Shown here in pieces: positions 61,717-64,000 of a stretch of DNA of 64,000 nt (the first letter of the stretch is position 1; every line of letters begins with the position of its first letter). The stretch is from Pokkaliibacter sp. MBI-7 (GTDB lineage: Bacteria > Pseudomonadota > Gammaproteobacteria > Pseudomonadales > Balneatricaceae). Made by a program: the position numbers and the translations under genes. Where the stretch lies: contig NZ_JARVTG010000001.1 in the NCBI RefSeq assembly GCF_029846635.1, positions 2,485,001-2,549,000 on the forward strand. The letters are read 5' to 3'. The notes beneath the pieces are model-generated. The model was given only the letters and a program-made list of their open reading frames with translations. It was not told the origin of the DNA and made no database searches.

Positions 61717-62799
61717 ATGTATGTTGTGCGTCCCATCCAGTACGCCGACCTGCCTGCGCTGGAGCAGCTGGCTTCCCAGGCACCGGTAGGCACCACCACC
61801 CTGCCCAAGGATCGCGACACCCTGAGCAGCATGATTGCCGCCAGCCGTCAGGCTTTTCAGAGTGAAGTGGAGCAGCCCGGCCCCGAGCGCTACTACTTCG
61901 TGCTGGAAGAGCGCGGCACCGGCACGGTCATCGGTATCTCCGGGCTGGAAGCTGCCGTGGGTATGCGGGCACCGTTCTATTCCTACCGCGAACAGGTCGT
62001 GGTGCATGCCTCCAGTGATCTGCATATCCATAACCGCATCCCGGCGCTGTACCTGTGCCAGGACTACACGGGCGCGACGCTGGTCTCGACCCTGTTTCTT
62101 GACCGTCAGCACAAGGTACCGGCGCAGCGGCAGCTGATGTCGCTGATGCGTTTTCTGTTTCTGGCCGAACATCGCCAGCGTTTTGCCAAGACGGTGTTTT
62201 CAGAGATTCGCGGCGTCACCGATGAACAGGGGCGCTCGCCGTTCTGGGAAAGCCTTGGCCGGCACTTCTTCAGCATGGATTTCAGCCGCGCCGATCAGCT
62301 CACCAGCATTTCCAACAAGGCTTTTATCGCCGAGCTGATGCCGCAGTATCCGGTCTATGTGCCGCTGCTCAGTGCCGAAGCACAGGATGTGCTGGGTGTG
62401 CCGCACGATGATTCGCTGTTTGCCTACGGTCTGCTGGAAAACGAAGGCTTCGCCAGCCAGGGGTATATCGACATCTTTGATGGCGGCCCCACCATTGAGT
62501 GTCAGGCCCGGATGATCCGTACCGTAGCGGAATCAGCGCTGTATCAGGTAGTGATCGGCGACGTGAAGGATGCAAAGAATCAGGACGCATCCAGTGAAGA
62601 AGCGGGTGAGTATTTGGTGTGCAATACTCAGGTCAACGAGTTTCGTGGTATGCGGGTGGAAAGCTATGTGCTGCCAGCGTCCACGGCCGGACAACCCGCC
62701 TCCCTGATGCTGAGCGCCGCCGAAGCGGCAGCGCTGCAGGTCAGCGCCGGGGAGCGTGTCCGCGCCGTCGCCCAGCCAGCCTTCCCGCGCATTCGCTGA
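61717..62799 (+). CDS. astA: Arginine N-succinyltransferase
   Basis: The 360-residue protein begins MYVVRPIQYADLPALEQLA and has the AstA segments FYSYREQVVVHASSDLHIHN and LYLCQDYTGATLVSTLFLD. It transfers succinate from succinyl-CoA to arginine in the first step of the AST catabolic pathway. It is slightly longer than E. coli AstA (344), with an extended Ala-rich C-terminus. It lies between the M20 peptidase and astD; GGAGC precedes the ATG. Confidence 0.94.
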   Translation: MYVVRPIQYADLPALEQLASQAPVGTTTLPKDRDTLSSMIAASRQAFQSEVEQPGPERYYFVLEERGTGTVIGISGLEAAVGMRAPFYSYREQVVVHASSDLHIHNRIPALYLCQDYTGATLVSTLFLDRQHKVPAQRQLMSLMRFLFLAEHRQRFAKTVFSEIRGVTDEQGRSPFWESLGRHFFSMDFSRADQLTSISNKAFIAELMPQYPVYVPLLSAEAQDVLGVPHDDSLFAYGLLENEGFASQGYIDIFDGGPTIECQARMIRTVAESALYQVVIGDVKDAKNQDASSEEAGEYLVCNTQVNEFRGMRVESYVLPASTAGQPASLMLSAAEAAALQVSAGERVRAVAQPAFPRIR

Positions 62800-62807
62800 G
62801 ACAGCAG

Positions 62808-62882
62808 GACACTGCACGGCTCCGCAGGCCGTGCAGTGTCAGGCCTGCCTCTCCCGCCACGCCAGAGCGTGTTCACGCTCTG
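62808..62882 (+). terminator. Two strong hairpins between astA and astD
   Basis: A perfect 13-bp stem GACACTGCACGGC/GCCGTGCAGTGTC (62808-62820 with 62828-62840) and a 9-bp stem CAGAGCGTG/CACGCTCTG (62863-62871 with 62874-62882) lie in the 228-bp gap. No T-run follows, so they are more likely processing, stabilising or REP-like structures that set the astA to astD ratio than full terminators. Confidence 0.6.
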
Positions 62883-63027
62883 ACTCGTAGACCCGAATTT
62901 TTCCTGCATCTGCGCGCCGTGGCGCGCTGCGGGAACAGGGTAGACGAGCCCCTTGCTCCTCTGCCTGTCCATCCGATACAGCCTGTTAGCAACTGCCGTG
63001 CGCAGTGCACTTGATTGGGAGCATGGT

Positions 63028-64000
63028 ATGAAGGGTAAGCACTTTATCAACGGTCAGTGGGTTGAAGGTCAGGGACATGCGCTGGTATCGCGCAACCCCG
63101 GTAACGGCGACAGTCTGTGGCAGATTGCCACCGCCACACCTGATCAGGTCAACGCGGCCGTAGTGGCTGCCCGTGCCGCCTTCCCCAGCTGGGCGCTGCA
63201 AAGTTTTGACGCCCGTGTTGCCATTGCCAATGCCTACGGTGAACTGCTGTCGCAGCATAAGGAACACATGGCGCAGGTGATTGCGCAGGAAACCGGCAAG
63301 CCGCTGTGGGAAACCCGCACCGAAGTGCAGGCGATGATCGGCAAGATCGCCATCTCCATCAACGCCTGTCTGGAACGGACCGGCACCAAAGAATCGGCGG
63401 CCCCCGGTGGCCGGGCGGTGCTGCGTCATCGCCCTCATGGCGTGGTTGCGGTGTTTGGCCCCTATAACTTCCCCGGTCACCTGCCCAACGGCCATATCGT
63501 CCCGGCCCTGCTGGCGGGTAATACCGTGGTGTTCAAGCCCAGTGAGCAAACGCCCTGGGTGGCGGAAGAAATGCTGAAACTCTGGCAGCAGGCGGGTTTG
63601 CCTGCCGGGGTACTGAACCTGGTGCAGGGCGAAAAGGACACCGGCATCGCCCTGTCCAACCATCCTGAGCTGGATGGTCTGTTCTTTACCGGCTCCTCCC
63701 CCACTGGTCACCTGCTGCACCGTCAGTTCGCCGGTGAGCCCGGCAAGATTCTGGCGCTGGAAATGGGCGGCAACAATCCACTGATTCTGGGTGAAACCGA
63801 CAAGCTCGACGAAGCTGTGCACGAGACCATTCTGTCGGCCTACATCACCAGTGGTCAGCGCTGCACCTGCGCCCGTCGCCTGCTGGTGCCGCAAGGTGAG
63901 CGCGGTGACCGTTTTATCAGCAAGCTGCTGGCCGCCATCGGCAAGATCGAGATCGGCGCCTGGGATGCTGAGGAGCAACCGTTCATGGGCAGCCTGATCA
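63028..64000 (+). CDS. astD: Succinylglutamate semialdehyde dehydrogenase (3' end outside window)
   Basis: The first 324 residues of an aldehyde dehydrogenase start MKGKHFINGQWVEGQGHALV. The catalytic Glu is in LALEMGGNNPLIL and the catalytic Cys in TSGQRCTCARRLLVP. GPYNFPGHLPNGHIVPALLAG and GSSPTGHLLHRQF are AstD-specific in my recollection. It oxidises N-succinylglutamate semialdehyde, the fourth step of the arginine succinyltransferase pathway, so it is downstream of AstA. TTGGGAGC is the ribosome binding site. The remaining part, about 165 residues, is beyond the window. Confidence 0.95.
   Translation, partial: MKGKHFINGQWVEGQGHALVSRNPGNGDSLWQIATATPDQVNAAVVAARAAFPSWALQSFDARVAIANAYGELLSQHKEHMAQVIAQETGKPLWETRTEVQAMIGKIAISINACLERTGTKESAAPGGRAVLRHRPHGVVAVFGPYNFPGHLPNGHIVPALLAGNTVVFKPSEQTPWVAEEMLKLWQQAGLPAGVLNLVQGEKDTGIALSNHPELDGLFFTGSSPTGHLLHRQFAGEPGKILALEMGGNNPLILGETDKLDEAVHETILSAYITSGQRCTCARRLLVPQGERGDRFISKLLAAIGKIEIGAWDAEEQPFMGSLI

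Noticed and set aside
62986..63978. 330-codon minus-strand frame at the end of the window
   Set aside because: It is antisense to astD, whose catalytic motifs are clear in the plus frame.

Overview
The window comes from a gammaproteobacterial chromosome of moderately high GC, near the replication origin. The order mnmE-yidC-rnpA-rpmH-[oriC]-dnaA-dnaN-recF-gyrB, followed by gmhB-glyS-glyQ-trkA-rsmB-fmt-def-(LysM)-dprA-tsaC-hemF-aroE, is the arrangement known from Pseudomonas and many Oceanospirillales. With the fused Mrp antiporter subunit, the ast genes and the many c-di-GMP proteins, a marine or rhizosphere Oceanospirillales/Pseudomonadales-type organism is the best guess. No species can be named from the sequence alone.

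Layout. 1-3.6 kb: the end of an Mrp (Mnh/Pha) Na+/H+ antiporter operon, A/B fusion (partial), C, D, E, F, G. 3.9-6.1 kb: a double-receiver GGDEF protein and a Cof-type HAD phosphatase. 6.2-6.8 kb: a DUF6933-like hypothetical protein. 7.1-13.6 kb: a signalling locus (TonB-dependent receptor, YfiR-like protein, PAS histidine kinase, single-domain response regulator, REC-GGDEF-EAL protein) carrying several lesions: an in-frame amber stop and a probable deletion in the receptor, an apparent in-frame deletion in the kinase sensor domain, and a 148-bp palindromic element inserted in the first codons of the last gene. 13.6-18.1 kb: a 4-hydroxyproline catabolism cluster (D-hydroxyproline oxidase-like FAD enzyme, DapA-family deaminase, hydroxyproline 2-epimerase, divergent AraC/PAS regulator). 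18.1-29.2 kb: the origin region. 29.4-35.4 kb: a YcaQ-type DNA glycosylase, a histone-deacetylase-like hydrolase, gmhB and glyQS. 36-36.9 kb: a damaged NTF2-like/P-loop ATPase reading frame. 37-41.7 kb: ybaK, trkA, rsmB, fmt, def. 42-51 kb: LysM protein, cupin, dprA, tmcA, tsaC, hemF, aroE, a DEAD-box helicase. 51-58.3 kb: gnd, a very large cytosolic PAS/GAF histidine kinase and an MHYT-GGDEF-EAL protein. 58.6-64 kb: an EamA permease, a GST, an M20 peptidase, astA and a truncated astD (arginine succinyltransferase pathway).

Chromosome-maintenance signals are dense. Six DnaA boxes lie between rpmH and dnaA. Further exact TTATCCACA boxes lie inside mnmE, between mnmE and yidC, between dnaN and recF, and upstream of glyQ. 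Five ParB-binding parS sites fall within 5 kb (26.7-31.7 kb), two of them inside coding sequence (recF and ycaQ). yidD is missing from its usual place between rnpA and yidC, and mnmE is followed by the hydroxyproline genes instead of mnmG-rsmG-parAB.

I saw no tRNA, rRNA, CRISPR array, complete insertion sequence or prophage. I did not find a clear new multi-gene system. The most informative unusual features are the decaying receptor/YfiR/kinase/EAL locus with its mobile palindrome, the origin-proximal parS and DnaA-box distribution, and the damaged NTF2-ATPase fusion.
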